DNA from: an uncultured Cellvibrio sp.
GTDB taxonomy: Bacteria > Pseudomonadota > Gammaproteobacteria > Pseudomonadales > Cellvibrionaceae
Length of the DNA: 8,013 nt
Reading direction: 5' to 3'
NCBI GenBank assembly: GCA_946886255.1
Contig: CAMPIG010000214.1
Location: forward strand, 1 to 8,013
Below are positions 1-6,730 of this stretch, piece after piece (position 1 is the first letter of the stretch; each line of letters opens with the position of its first letter). The position numbers and the translations under genes are program-made. The notes under the pieces were generated by a model. That model had not been told where the DNA came from, searched no databases, and was given only the letters and a program-made list of their open reading frames with translations.

Positions 1-1
1 T

Positions 2-256
2 ACCTGCAGTAGCCAACCGGCACCTTACGGTGTCGTGGGCGGTACGAGTTCAGCTTCAAACAGCAGTGCGCCACCCGCGAGCAGTTCTTCTGCGGCCAAT
101 TCTTCCGTCAGCGGTGGCCAGGTGTGTAACTGGTGGGGTACGCGTTATCCACTGTGTGCGGTAACGCAAAGCGGTTGGGGTTGGGAAAATCAAACCAGTT
201 GTATTTCCCGCTCAACGTGCAGCACGCAGCCTTCGCCTTACGGTATTACTAATTAG
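2..256 (+). CDS. Secreted carbohydrate-active protein, C-terminal fragment with tandem CBM10 modules (5' end outside window)
   Basis: Only the last 84 codons are present, read from base 2 to a TAG stop at 254-256. Bases 2-31 encode the tail of one CBM10 module ([10 protein letters not shown]). A Ser/Ala/Pro linker follows (about bases 35-112), then a complete CBM10 at about 113-247. That module has four cysteines (codons starting at 125, 155, 200, 218), the [11 protein letters not shown] opening and the GWGWEN core whose tryptophans form the cellulose-binding face in this family. CBM10 modules are about 45 residues, disulfide-bonded, and bind crystalline cellulose; in Cellvibrio they sit on secreted cellulases, xylanases and LPMOs, joined by serine-rich linkers like this one. 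The catalytic domain lies upstream of the window, so the substrate cannot be named. The gene converges with the membrane-protein gene at 436-2160. The CBM10 identification is firm; the enzyme class is unknown. Confidence 0.93.
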   Translation, partial: TCSSQPAPYGVVGGTSSASNSSAPPASSSSAANSSVSGGQVCNWWGTRYPLCAVTQSGWGWENQTSCISRSTCSTQPSPYGITN

Positions 257-324
257 TGTGATGTGTTGTGGACGATAAACGAGTGGGGAAATTTATCATA
301 GATAGGATTTCTTATTCCGTTTTT

Positions 325-418
325 CGTTAGCGTATTTGTTTCGAAAACACATACATACTTCCCTGTAGCTCCCTCAATTCATCCCTGAATTGAGGGTTTC
401 GAAACAAATACGCTACCG
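325..418. repeat. Nested inverted repeat (REP/MITE-like), possibly also a bidirectional terminator
   Basis: Outer arms TAGCGTATTTGTTTCGAAA (328-346) and TTTCGAAACAAATACGCTA (397-415) are perfect reverse complements over 19 bases. They extend to 325-346 and 397-418 with a single mismatch (T327 opposite C416). Inside lies a second perfect hairpin, CCCTCAATTC (371-380) and GAATTGAGGG (387-396) with a 6-base loop, directly abutting the right outer arm; an unpaired 24-base stretch (347-370) abuts the left arm. The element fills most of the gap between two convergent genes. No T-run follows either hairpin, so it is not a classical intrinsic terminator, but a fold this large could still end or stabilise both transcripts. 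A dispersed palindromic repeat of the REP/MITE kind is my preferred reading. No coding capacity is seen. Confidence 0.85.
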
Positions 419-435
419 CCAAACTCGCATTGTGC

Positions 436-2160
436 TTACTGCGTTGCTTCCTGATTAACTTGCAGAGTGAAATCACCAAGTTGTAGATACTTCCAGCGTG
501 GGTTGGCGGTTTTTAATTTTCGTTGTTGTAAGGCATCGATCAATTCTTTTGCGTTGTATTCCTGCTTATCGAGCCGGCTCACGGTGAGTTTTTCCCATAT
601 GTCTCCTTGCTGGGTAAATAGCGAAAAATTCGGGAAGCGTTCCGCAATATCCACTAGCAAATAATCTTCACTGCCGTCCTCATCCAGATCAATTGATATC
701 AGGTAATAATCTTTTATGTTGCGCAGGCGCCAATGGTTGCTGGTCAAGTCGGCGTAGATGGCATCGGCCAGTGCGGTGGGGATGGTGTGTTCGGGGAGAA
801 CGCGAATGGCTTTGAAAAGTTGCTCTTTATCAATCGGATTTGTCTTGCTTTTCGGGTTACGGTAGAGGCTGTCGATGGCAATCGCAATGGCTGGGTGACT
901 CTCGTTAAAGTCTTGTTTGAGCTGTTGCAAGGCTTCGTAGCCTGGCTTCATCAATTCACGGCGAAAATAGTGAATATCAAAGTCTTCGGGCTTCACCTTG
1001 CCGGATTCCAATTGCGCCAATTGGCTATTGACCGATAGCTTGCGAAAATCCACCAGCGGCGAATTGATCAGGATCATCGTGCACAGCAATAAAACTCCCA
1101 TGCGCACATTGACCCAGCTTAACCTGTGCAGCCAGGCATCGCGTTGTTTGAGAATGCCCCAGAGATAGCCCACGGAAAACAGTGCGAGAAAACCCCAGAC
1201 CAGAAATCCCCAGCAGCGATCTACCGTCCATCCATATTGTTGTACGCGCAAACTCAAACCATAAAAAGCAATGGCGCTATATATCGGCAACAGAGCAATG
1301 CCGAGATAAATAAAACGGTGGATAAATAGCGGATAAGGTCGGGTGTCAGGGTCATCCTGGTAAACCGCATTGAGAAAAAATAACATCAATGCCTGCATAC
1401 ACAAGATCAATGCACTGCCGCTGTTGGTTTCCCATAAAGGGTCGAGGCCGGTGAAGGGTAAGGTAATCAAAAACAGGATCGAAACCAGCGTCAGGATAAC
1501 CAGCAAAAATTTCATCAGAGCTTGCTGAATGCGCGTGATGGTATCGATAACCTTGTACTGGCTGCGGAAGATAATCACCCCGAAACCGTGAGCTAAGGAC
1601 AATGCCGGATAATAAAACCAGGGCTCTTTGAATAAGTCATCAAAGAAGTCAATCTTGATCACTTTAAACAATTCCGCCCACAGGCTGAGGATGCCCCACA
1701 CGCACAGCGTAAATAGCAGCGCGAGACCAACGGTTAAAAAATTCCGCCAGGAAAAACGAAACAGGTCTGCATAACTAAAGGGATTTCCCGTGGCGCGCTG
1801 CTGGGCATACATCAGGAGTTTGAAACTGGCGATGCCCAGTGTAGAAACATAAGCCACCAGGGAGCCGGTAAAACGCAGGTGTTCCAGAGGAATCACCTGG
1901 CTACCCATATAGTATCCCGTGAGGCCGCATAGCAGTGTGAAGGGGGCAACCCAGCGCAGGATAGTTCGCCAGTTGTCCAGCGTTAACGATAACAGCAACA
2001 TCCATGGGCCGATAATGACCATGCTATAAAAACAGAACAGCCATTGGGGATGCTGGTACGGCCAGAAGGTAAATTCGATGGCCTGGTGCAAGATAAGTAA
2101 CAGCAGGCCTTGCATGAGGGCAATGGCCAGCAATAATTTTCGCGGCAGGTTTATTTCCAT
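436..2160 (-). CDS. DUF4153 family polytopic inner-membrane protein
   Basis: This 574-residue protein has about 11 hydrophobic segments in its first two thirds: roughly residues 8-28, 40-61, 68-90, 98-118, 139-165, 181-199, 216-238, 248-267, 279-304, 316-337 and 350-370. A soluble C-terminal domain of about 200 residues follows. The junction carries the EDFDIHYFRRELMKPGYEAL stretch (392-411), which resembles the conserved post-membrane motif of DUF4153 proteins. Residues 491-499 (DLDEDGSED) form a DxDxDG acidic loop of the calcium-binding type seen in EF-hand or FG-GAP-like repeats. The ATG at 2158-2160 is preceded by AGGA 11 bases upstream, a slightly long spacing. The family's function is not established and I assign none. 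The gene stands alone, divergent from the DUF2835 gene and convergent with the CBM10 gene. Family assignment is from recognised motifs and topology, not a profile search. Confidence 0.8.
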   Translation of the reverse strand: MEINLPRKLLLAIALMQGLLLLILHQAIEFTFWPYQHPQWLFCFYSMVIIGPWMLLLSLTLDNWRTILRWVAPFTLLCGLTGYYMGSQVIPLEHLRFTGSLVAYVSTLGIASFKLLMYAQQRATGNPFSYADLFRFSWRNFLTVGLALLFTLCVWGILSLWAELFKVIKIDFFDDLFKEPWFYYPALSLAHGFGVIIFRSQYKVIDTITRIQQALMKFLLVILTLVSILFLITLPFTGLDPLWETNSGSALILCMQALMLFFLNAVYQDDPDTRPYPLFIHRFIYLGIALLPIYSAIAFYGLSLRVQQYGWTVDRCWGFLVWGFLALFSVGYLWGILKQRDAWLHRLSWVNVRMGVLLLCTMILINSPLVDFRKLSVNSQLAQLESGKVKPEDFDIHYFRRELMKPGYEALQQLKQDFNESHPAIAIAIDSLYRNPKSKTNPIDKEQLFKAIRVLPEHTIPTALADAIYADLTSNHWRLRNIKDYYLISIDLDEDGSEDYLLVDIAERFPNFSLFTQQGDIWEKLTVSRLDKQEYNAKELIDALQQRKLKTANPRWKYLQLGDFTLQVNQEATQ

Positions 2161-2252
2161 AATATGATGTGTCCTGTCATTGATCTGATGTGCCTTATCC
2201 TAGGGCCTGGAAACTGAATTGGGTAGTGGCAGCTTTTTAACAGGTGTATATC

Positions 2253-2263
2253 GAGGAACGGCC
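2253..2263 (+). promoter_or_regulatory. Ribosome binding site fixing the GTG start of the DUF2835 gene
   Basis: GAGGA at 2253-2257 lies six bases before GTG at 2264. The longer reading from TTG at 2219 adds 15 residues with no family resemblance and has no Shine-Dalgarno in front of it. The GTG is therefore the better start. Confidence 0.75.
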
Positions 2264-2485
2264 GTGCGCGATCTTATCGTCAACCTCATGATTTCTCCCG
2301 ACGAATATCAGCGCCTCTACCAGGGCGCGGTGCGGGATGTTCTGGCGACCAGTATGGATGGCCGACGGGTGCGTTTCCCGGCGATGATTCTGCGGCCCTA
2401 TGTCACACACTTGGGTATTCGTGGGCGTTTTCGCATCCTGTTTGATGAAAACCACCGCTTCCAGGGGATTGAAAAAATCGACTAG
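2264..2485 (+). CDS. DUF2835 family small protein
   Basis: With the GTG start the product is 73 residues, matching the roughly 70-residue size of DUF2835 proteins from Pseudomonas and relatives. The sequence follows the family pattern: an N-terminal strand ending in ISPDEYQRLYQG (residues 10-21), then SMDGRRVRFPA (30-40), LRPYVTHLGIRGRF (43-56) and a final strand around FRILFDENHRFQGIEKI. There is no signal peptide or membrane segment, so a small cytosolic beta-rich protein is expected. The function of the family is unknown. The stop is 67-76 bases before the two candidate pyrD starts, on the same strand and with no terminator visible between them, so co-transcription with pyrD is possible. 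The mature start is decided by the GAGGA site and by family length. Confidence 0.82.
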   Translation: MRDLIVNLMISPDEYQRLYQGAVRDVLATSMDGRRVRFPAMILRPYVTHLGIRGRFRILFDENHRFQGIEKID

Positions 2486-2561
2486 GGCGGGTGAATCCAG
2501 TATCCTTGCGCGCAGTTTTCAGCCTTCCAATAGCCTCTAGTGACAGCCTGTAATGACGCCT

Positions 2562-3584
2562 ATGTACTCAACGCTCAGAAACCTATTGTTCCGTCTTGAT
2601 CCCGAAGTTTCCCATGAATTCAGCCTCGATATGCTGGGTGCTGCCGAGCGCCTGAAGTTGCTGGAGCTGTTTATCTCACCGCCAGCCTACAATCCGGTAG
2701 AGGTCATGGGCCTGCGTTTCCCCAATCCTGTGGGTCTGGCTGCGGGGCTCGACAAAAATGGCGATTACTTCAATGCTTTGGGTGCTTTGGGGTTTGGCTT
2801 TGTTGAGATAGGTACGGTAACCCCGCGCCCACAACCGGGCAATCCGCTGCCGCGTCTGTTTCGCATTCCAGAGCGGGAAGCAATCATCAACCGTATGGGT
2901 TTCAACAACAAGGGTGTGGATCATCTGGTTGCCCAGGTACGCAAGCGTCGCTATCAAGGAATACTGGGGATTAATATTGGCAAGAATGCCTCCACTCCGG
3001 TGGAGAATGCGGCAGATGATTACTTGATCGGTATGCGCAAAGTCTATGGCCATGCGGATTACATCACCGTCAATGTGTCCTCTCCCAATACCCCCGGTCT
3101 ACGGGATCTGCAATTTGGCGACAGCCTCAATCGCTTGCTGGAGACACTGAAAAAAGAACAACTGGCGCTGCAGAAAATCCATCAGCGGTATGTCCCAGTC
3201 GCGGTCAAGATTGCGCCGGATATGGACGATATTGCCATTGCCCAAGTTGCTGCTGCCCTGACCGAGCAGGGAATGGACGGGGTGATTGCGACAAACACGA
3301 CTATCGGGCGTGAGGGTGTGGAAGGCTGCACTAATAGTGAAGAGGCTGGTGGCCTGAGCGGTTTGCCGGTACGCGATAAAAGCACTCATGTGATTGCTGG
3401 CCTGCGCAGCCATGTGGGCGGCAAGCTGCCGATCATCGGTGTTGGTGGCATCTTTGATGGTCCCAGCGCCGTAGAGAAGATCAAGGCAGGCGCCAGTCTG
3501 GTACAGATATACAGCGGGTTTATTTATCGTGGTCCGGCAGTGGTTAACGAGGCTGCCAGCGCTATCGCGCAGATGGAAAAATAA
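2562..3584 (+). CDS. pyrD: Dihydroorotate dehydrogenase (quinone), class 2
   Basis: PyrD oxidises dihydroorotate to orotate using FMN and passes electrons to membrane quinone, the fourth step of de novo UMP synthesis. The 340-residue protein is full length (E. coli 336). The N-terminal [15 protein letters not shown] matches the class 2 helix that docks to the inner membrane. FMN/substrate motifs in order are [10 protein letters not shown] (about 58-67), [10 protein letters not shown] (88-97), INRMGFNN (109-116), GINIGKN (136-142), [11 protein letters not shown] (171-181), IATNTT (242-247), GVGGI (293-297) and VQIYSGF (314-320). Ser174 in the NVSSPN motif corresponds to the catalytic base Ser175 of E. 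coli; class 1 enzymes have Cys there. An in-frame ATG at 2553 would add three residues. I prefer 2562 because it aligns with the E. coli N-terminus, though neither start has a clear Shine-Dalgarno. The gene converges with rmf. Confidence 0.98.
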   Translation: MYSTLRNLLFRLDPEVSHEFSLDMLGAAERLKLLELFISPPAYNPVEVMGLRFPNPVGLAAGLDKNGDYFNALGALGFGFVEIGTVTPRPQPGNPLPRLFRIPEREAIINRMGFNNKGVDHLVAQVRKRRYQGILGINIGKNASTPVENAADDYLIGMRKVYGHADYITVNVSSPNTPGLRDLQFGDSLNRLLETLKKEQLALQKIHQRYVPVAVKIAPDMDDIAIAQVAAALTEQGMDGVIATNTTIGREGVEGCTNSEEAGGLSGLPVRDKSTHVIAGLRSHVGGKLPIIGVGGIFDGPSAVEKIKAGASLVQIYSGFIYRGPAVVNEAASAIAQMEK

Positions 3585-3652
3585 ATGGATCTTACGGTTG
3601 TTAATCCAGCATTTTATCGATGCTTTTTATTCAAGCGGATTTCATTGCGCTG

Positions 3653-3680
3653 AAAAAAAAGAAGCCCGCGAGTAGCGGGC
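3653..3680 (-). terminator. Rho-independent terminator of rmf
   Basis: A perfect 6-bp GC stem, GCCCGC (3664-3669) and GCGGGC (3675-3680) with a 5-base loop, is followed on the minus strand by TTC and eight T (the A-run 3653-3660 on the plus strand). This is a textbook intrinsic terminator for rmf, about 80 bases past its stop. On the plus strand the stem is followed only by GTTTGGTC, so it would stop pyrD transcripts weakly at best. Confidence 0.9.
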
Positions 3681-3687
3681 GTTTGGT

Positions 3688-3730
3688 CATGACCGGAGTC
3701 ATGGCAGGATTGCCCGAATAGCCGTCGGGC
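3688..3730 (-). repeat. Two additional hairpins in the rmf 3' untranslated region
   Basis: Between the rmf stop codon and its terminator there are two more perfect 6-bp stems. GCCCGA (3712-3717) pairs with TCGGGC (3725-3730) around a 7-base loop. CATGAC (3688-3693) pairs with GTCATG (3698-3703) around a 4-base loop. With the terminator, the rmf transcript would end in three consecutive stem-loops. The stems are directly visible; a role in mRNA stability is inference. Confidence 0.65.
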
Positions 3731-3756
3731 GCGGTTGGGATTGCGTCAGTATCTGA

Positions 3757-3981
3757 TCAAGTACTCATAGGAAGTTGTTGGATATTGCTCAGCTTTTGCA
3801 CCTGAGCCATGCGATTCAAACCGTCCCATTGGTCAATGCGCGATTCGCGCCATCCATTTAACCATTGCTGTCGAGCGGTACCGCTGTCGTGTGGACACAA
3901 ACTCCTTGAACGACCTTCAATACCAGCTTTATACCCTTTACTGAATGCGCGTTCTGTTTGGTCACGTTTTTGACGTTTCAT
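3757..3981 (-). CDS. rmf: Ribosome modulation factor
   Basis: RMF binds the 30S subunit near the anti-Shine-Dalgarno region and drives 70S ribosomes into inactive 90S/100S dimers in stationary phase or starvation. The 74-residue product opens with MKRQKRDQTERAFSKGY and continues through GIEGRSRSLCP (20-30) and QQWLNGWRESR (38-48), all matching conserved RMF positions. It is basic and has no signal peptide. E. coli RMF is 55 residues. The extra tail here starts at about residue 51 (QWDGLNRMAQVQKL) and resembles the longer Pseudomonas-type protein. The ATG at 3979-3981 is preceded by GAGGTG nine bases upstream on the minus strand. The gene runs against pyrD and away from rlmL. A long upstream gap and a structured 3' end fit a singly transcribed, growth-phase-controlled gene. 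Confidence 0.97.
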   Translation of the reverse strand: MKRQKRDQTERAFSKGYKAGIEGRSRSLCPHDSGTARQQWLNGWRESRIDQWDGLNRMAQVQKLSNIQQLPMST

Positions 3982-4147
3982 CAGTTATAGCACCTCTATG
4001 TAACGGTTGTTGCGGTGGTTAGTTTTTGTTTCGCTTTTTGATGCTTCTTACCTTGTATTGCAGATGTTGGAAGTGTCCATCCGTTATTTCAACTCTCCAT
4101 GGCTAGAATGTTGAATGCACGTTTGGAACGAGGAGTTACAATCACCG

Positions 4148-4162
4148 TGACGTAATACGTCA
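4148..4162. promoter_or_regulatory. Perfect 7-1-7 palindrome, candidate transcription-factor operator
   Basis: TGACGTAATACGTCA is a perfect dyad: TGACGTA, a central A, then TACGTCA. Its size and symmetry suit a homodimeric helix-turn-helix regulator. It lies 166 bases upstream of the rmf start and 239 bases upstream of the rlmL start, so it could act on either. The cognate regulator is not identifiable from sequence. Confidence 0.4.
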
Positions 4163-4356
4163 TATACCCATGCCGTGGCGCCGATGACTGTACTCGGTTG
4201 ACATCATCCGATTGTCATAAGTTCACGGCGGAAGATCAGTACAACAAAAAAACGCAGCACTTTGAACGATTTTATTTTTATAGCCAGCGCGCTCTATAGT
4301 ACTTAAAACTCTAGCAAACCGATTTGACAAATCATGAACCCGCATGAGCACTGGGC

Positions 4357-4373
4357 TGCGCCCTGATGGCGCA
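4357..4373 (+). other. Hairpin in the rlmL leader
   Basis: TGCGCC (4357-4362) and GGCGCA (4368-4373) form a perfect 6-bp stem with a 5-base loop, 18 bases before the rlmL Shine-Dalgarno. GGGC (4353-4356) can alternatively pair with GCCC (4360-4363), which would exclude the first stem. No T-run follows, so it is not a terminator. Any regulatory role is speculative. Confidence 0.35.
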
Positions 4374-4401
4374 TATTTCCGCGCGACACATAGGATAACG
4401 C

Positions 4402-6657
4402 ATGATCGAACATCAATTTTTTGCTACGTGCCCGAAAGGCATTGAAAATCTCCTGTATAACGAACTGGCCGACCTGAGCGCGACCGAGTTGCGCGAAACT
4501 ATCGCCGGCGTCTATTTTCATGCATCACAGGAAACCGCTTATCGCATTTGTTTGTGGAGTCGTCTGGCCAATAAAATTTTGTTGCCCTTGGCCAACTTTA
4601 CTGTGAACAGTCAGGAAGAGTTGTATCAGGGCGTGCGCGATTTGCCTTGGCAGGACCATCTAAATCCGGGCGGTTCGTTGTTGGTGGATTTTACCGGCAC
4701 CAATGACGCCATTCGCAATACACAATTCGGTGCGGTAAAAGTGAAAGATGCCATCGTCGATTGTTTGCGTGATTTCAGTGGCGAGCGTCCGTCAGTGGCA
4801 AAACGTGATCCGGATTTGCGCGTGAATGCGCGGCTTGCAAAAGATAAATTGGTGATCAGTATAGATTTGTCCGGTGAAAGTTTGCATCGACGCGGCTATC
4901 GCATCAAGCAGGGTAATGCACCGTTAAAAGAAAATCTTGCCGCCGGTATTTTATTACGCGCTGGTTGGCCTGCAGTGGCGGCGGAGGGTGGCGCGCTACT
5001 CGATCCGATGTGCGGTTCGGGAACCTTGTTAATTGAAGCGGCGATGATGGCTGCTGATATTGCGCCGGGCTTGGGTCGCGCAAGTTTTGGTTTTGAACGC
5101 TGGTTGAATCATCGCAATGATATTTGGCTGTCGCTGCGCGAAGAAGCTTTTGACCGTCAGCGCGATGGTTTGGCAAAAGCCTTACCGGAAATTCGCGGCT
5201 ACGACGCTGATGTAAAAGTGATTCGCGCTGCCGAAGAAAATATTGTCAGTGCTGAGTTGGATCATTGGCTCCGCGTCAGCCGCAAGGAGCTGGCTGAGTT
5301 TAAAAAGCCGACTCATGCACCCATGGATTATGGCCTGGTCATTTGTAATCCACCTTACGGTGAACGCTTGGGGGAGATTGAGTCCTTGAAACTCCTGTAC
5401 GCCCACATGGGTGAGCGGTTGCGCAATGAGTTTCAAGGGTGGCGTGCCGCCATCTTTACCGGCAATCCCGATTTGGGCAAGCAAATGGGATTGCGCGCTG
5501 AGAAAAAATACAAGCTCTTTAACGGAACCATCGCCAGCGAGGTTTTATTATTTAACATTGACCGTGACGCCTTTGTTCAAAGCCGTGTAGAGCAGGACGG
5601 GCGCTTCAGCAAGGATGATCGCGAGCGGCAAATCGCCGAGGAAAAGGTCAAGGTCGAAGATAAAGCGGCGCAAGCAGCGGCCCTGACTAACGGCGCGCAG
5701 ATGCTGGCCAATCGCCTGCAAAAAAACCTGAAACAACTGGATAAGTGGGCGCGAAAAAACAATATCAGCTGTTATCGCCTGTACGATGCCGATATGCCGG
5801 AATACGCAGCAGCCATTGATATTTATCGCGGCATTCCGCAGGACGGGCGCAACGAACAGACCTACGTGCACGTACAGGAGTACGCGGCGCCGAAATCTGT
5901 TGATGAAGACCGGGCGGCTCAACGCTTTGCGGAGATTGAAATGGCCGTGCCCTTTGCGCTGGATGTGCCGATAAAAAATATCAGCTACAAACAGCGACGC
6001 CGCAACAAGGGCAGCGCGCAGTATGAAAAGCTCAGTGATCGTCCTACGGGCGATCTGGTCACTGTTGTTGAGGGCCAATCGCGTTTGCATATTAACTTGT
6101 GGCAGTATCTGGATTCGGGGTTATTTCTGGACCATCGCCCGGTGCGCGATCGTATTGAGCAGATAGTAAAAGACAAACGTTTTCTTAATTTATTTTGCTA
6201 CACCGCAACCGCCAGCGTGCGTGCTGCTATGGCGGGCGCGCGATTTACGGTGAGTGTGGATATGTCCAATACCTATCTGAATTGGGCGCGTAAAAATTTC
6301 GCACTGAATGGTTTAAGCGAGTCGCGCAATCGGCTGGAGCAGGCAGATTGTCTAAAGTGGCTGGAAGAAAATACCCAGCAGTTTGATGTGATCCTGCTAG
6401 ATCCGCCAAGTTTTTCCAATTCCAAACGCATGGAAGATGTGCTGGATATCCAGGCGGACCATGTCACCATGATCCATCATGCCATGCGCGCACTGGCGGA
6501 AGACGGAACGTTGATATTCTCTAATAACTTACGCAGTTTCAAATTGGATTACGACGCGCTGAAGGATTACACCATCCAGGATATCAGCGCCCGGACGATT
6601 GATCAGGATTTTCAGCGCAACGCAAAGATTCATCAATGTTGGTTAATCAAGCACTGA
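4402..6657 (+). CDS. rlmL: Bifunctional 23S rRNA methyltransferase RlmK/RlmL (m2G2445 and m7G2069)
   Basis: RlmKL uses S-adenosylmethionine to make m2G2445 (N-terminal RlmL half) and m7G2069 (C-terminal RlmK half) in 23S rRNA during 50S assembly in the cytosol. The 751-residue protein is complete (E. coli 702). A THUMP RNA-binding region occupies about residues 45-155. The RlmL Rossmann domain has the SAM motif LDPMCGSGTLLIEAAMM (200-216) and catalytic NPPYGER (316-322). The RlmK domain has the SAM motif FLNLFCYTATASVRAAMAGA (594-613) and LLDPPSFSNSKRM (665-677). A charged, Lys/Glu/Gln-rich connector of about 400-450 lies between the halves and may account for some of the extra length. The ATG is six bases after AGGA (4392-4395). 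The gene lies divergent from rmf, and the next gene follows 73 bases later on the same strand without a visible terminator. Confidence 0.98.
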   Translation: MIEHQFFATCPKGIENLLYNELADLSATELRETIAGVYFHASQETAYRICLWSRLANKILLPLANFTVNSQEELYQGVRDLPWQDHLNPGGSLLVDFTGTNDAIRNTQFGAVKVKDAIVDCLRDFSGERPSVAKRDPDLRVNARLAKDKLVISIDLSGESLHRRGYRIKQGNAPLKENLAAGILLRAGWPAVAAEGGALLDPMCGSGTLLIEAAMMAADIAPGLGRASFGFERWLNHRNDIWLSLREEAFDRQRDGLAKALPEIRGYDADVKVIRAAEENIVSAELDHWLRVSRKELAEFKKPTHAPMDYGLVICNPPYGERLGEIESLKLLYAHMGERLRNEFQGWRAAIFTGNPDLGKQMGLRAEKKYKLFNGTIASEVLLFNIDRDAFVQSRVEQDGRFSKDDRERQIAEEKVKVEDKAAQAAALTNGAQMLANRLQKNLKQLDKWARKNNISCYRLYDADMPEYAAAIDIYRGIPQDGRNEQTYVHVQEYAAPKSVDEDRAAQRFAEIEMAVPFALDVPIKNISYKQRRRNKGSAQYEKLSDRPTGDLVTVVEGQSRLHINLWQYLDSGLFLDHRPVRDRIEQIVKDKRFLNLFCYTATASVRAAMAGARFTVSVDMSNTYLNWARKNFALNGLSESRNRLEQADCLKWLEENTQQFDVILLDPPSFSNSKRMEDVLDIQADHVTMIHHAMRALAEDGTLIFSNNLRSFKLDYDALKDYTIQDISARTIDQDFQRNAKIHQCWLIKH

Positions 6658-6730
6658 TCCTCGCTCCTGACAACCAGCCTTGGCAGGGTGTCGCCGGTTT
6701 GGGGCCTGTGAACGACAGACGACAATTATC

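Larger units (their letters stand above)
3982..4401. other. Divergent regulatory gap between rmf and rlmL, no gene seen
   Basis: These 420 bases hold no convincing reading frame. The left part must carry the rmf promoter, but I see no clear sigma-70 boxes on the minus strand. Toward rlmL, TATAGT at 4295-4300 is a plausible -10 box with an AT-rich but non-consensus -35 region. A dyad overlaps it: TATAG (4279-4283) and CTATA (4294-4298) flank AGCGCGCT (4286-4293) with a two-base CC bulge. GCCGTG (4172-4177) and CACGGC (4224-4229) could pair at longer range. TTGACA at 4198-4203 has no -10 partner at usual spacing. The 15-bp palindrome at 4148-4162 is listed separately. Confidence 0.6.

Noticed and set aside
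325..418. Integron attC site, suggested by GTTAG at the left end and the paired arms
   Set aside because: The end sequences do not fit the GTTRRRY / RYYYAAC core, no integrase or cassette array is present, and the inner hairpin is not typical of attC.
733..1038. 101-codon plus-strand frame opposite the DUF4153 C-terminal domain
   Set aside because: It is the complement of a coherent coding sequence, with no homology signal or start site of its own.
2219..2263. Longer N-terminus for the DUF2835 protein from TTG at 2219
   Set aside because: The added residues do not match the family and there is no ribosome site before the TTG, whereas GTG at 2264 has GAGGA at ideal spacing.
2676..3053. 125-codon minus-strand frame inside pyrD
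   Set aside because: It is antisense to well-conserved FMN-binding segments of pyrD and has no independent support.
5548..6090. 180-codon open frame on the minus strand inside rlmL
   Set aside because: It lies wholly opposite conserved rlmL sequence, has no Shine-Dalgarno or recognisable domain, and is expected from the codon bias of the sense gene.
6680..6730. Start of the six-cysteine exported protein at 6680
   Set aside because: This would place 46 residues ahead of the hydrophobic signal core ending and has no ribosome site; ATG at 6731 or 6767 gives a sensible signal peptide.
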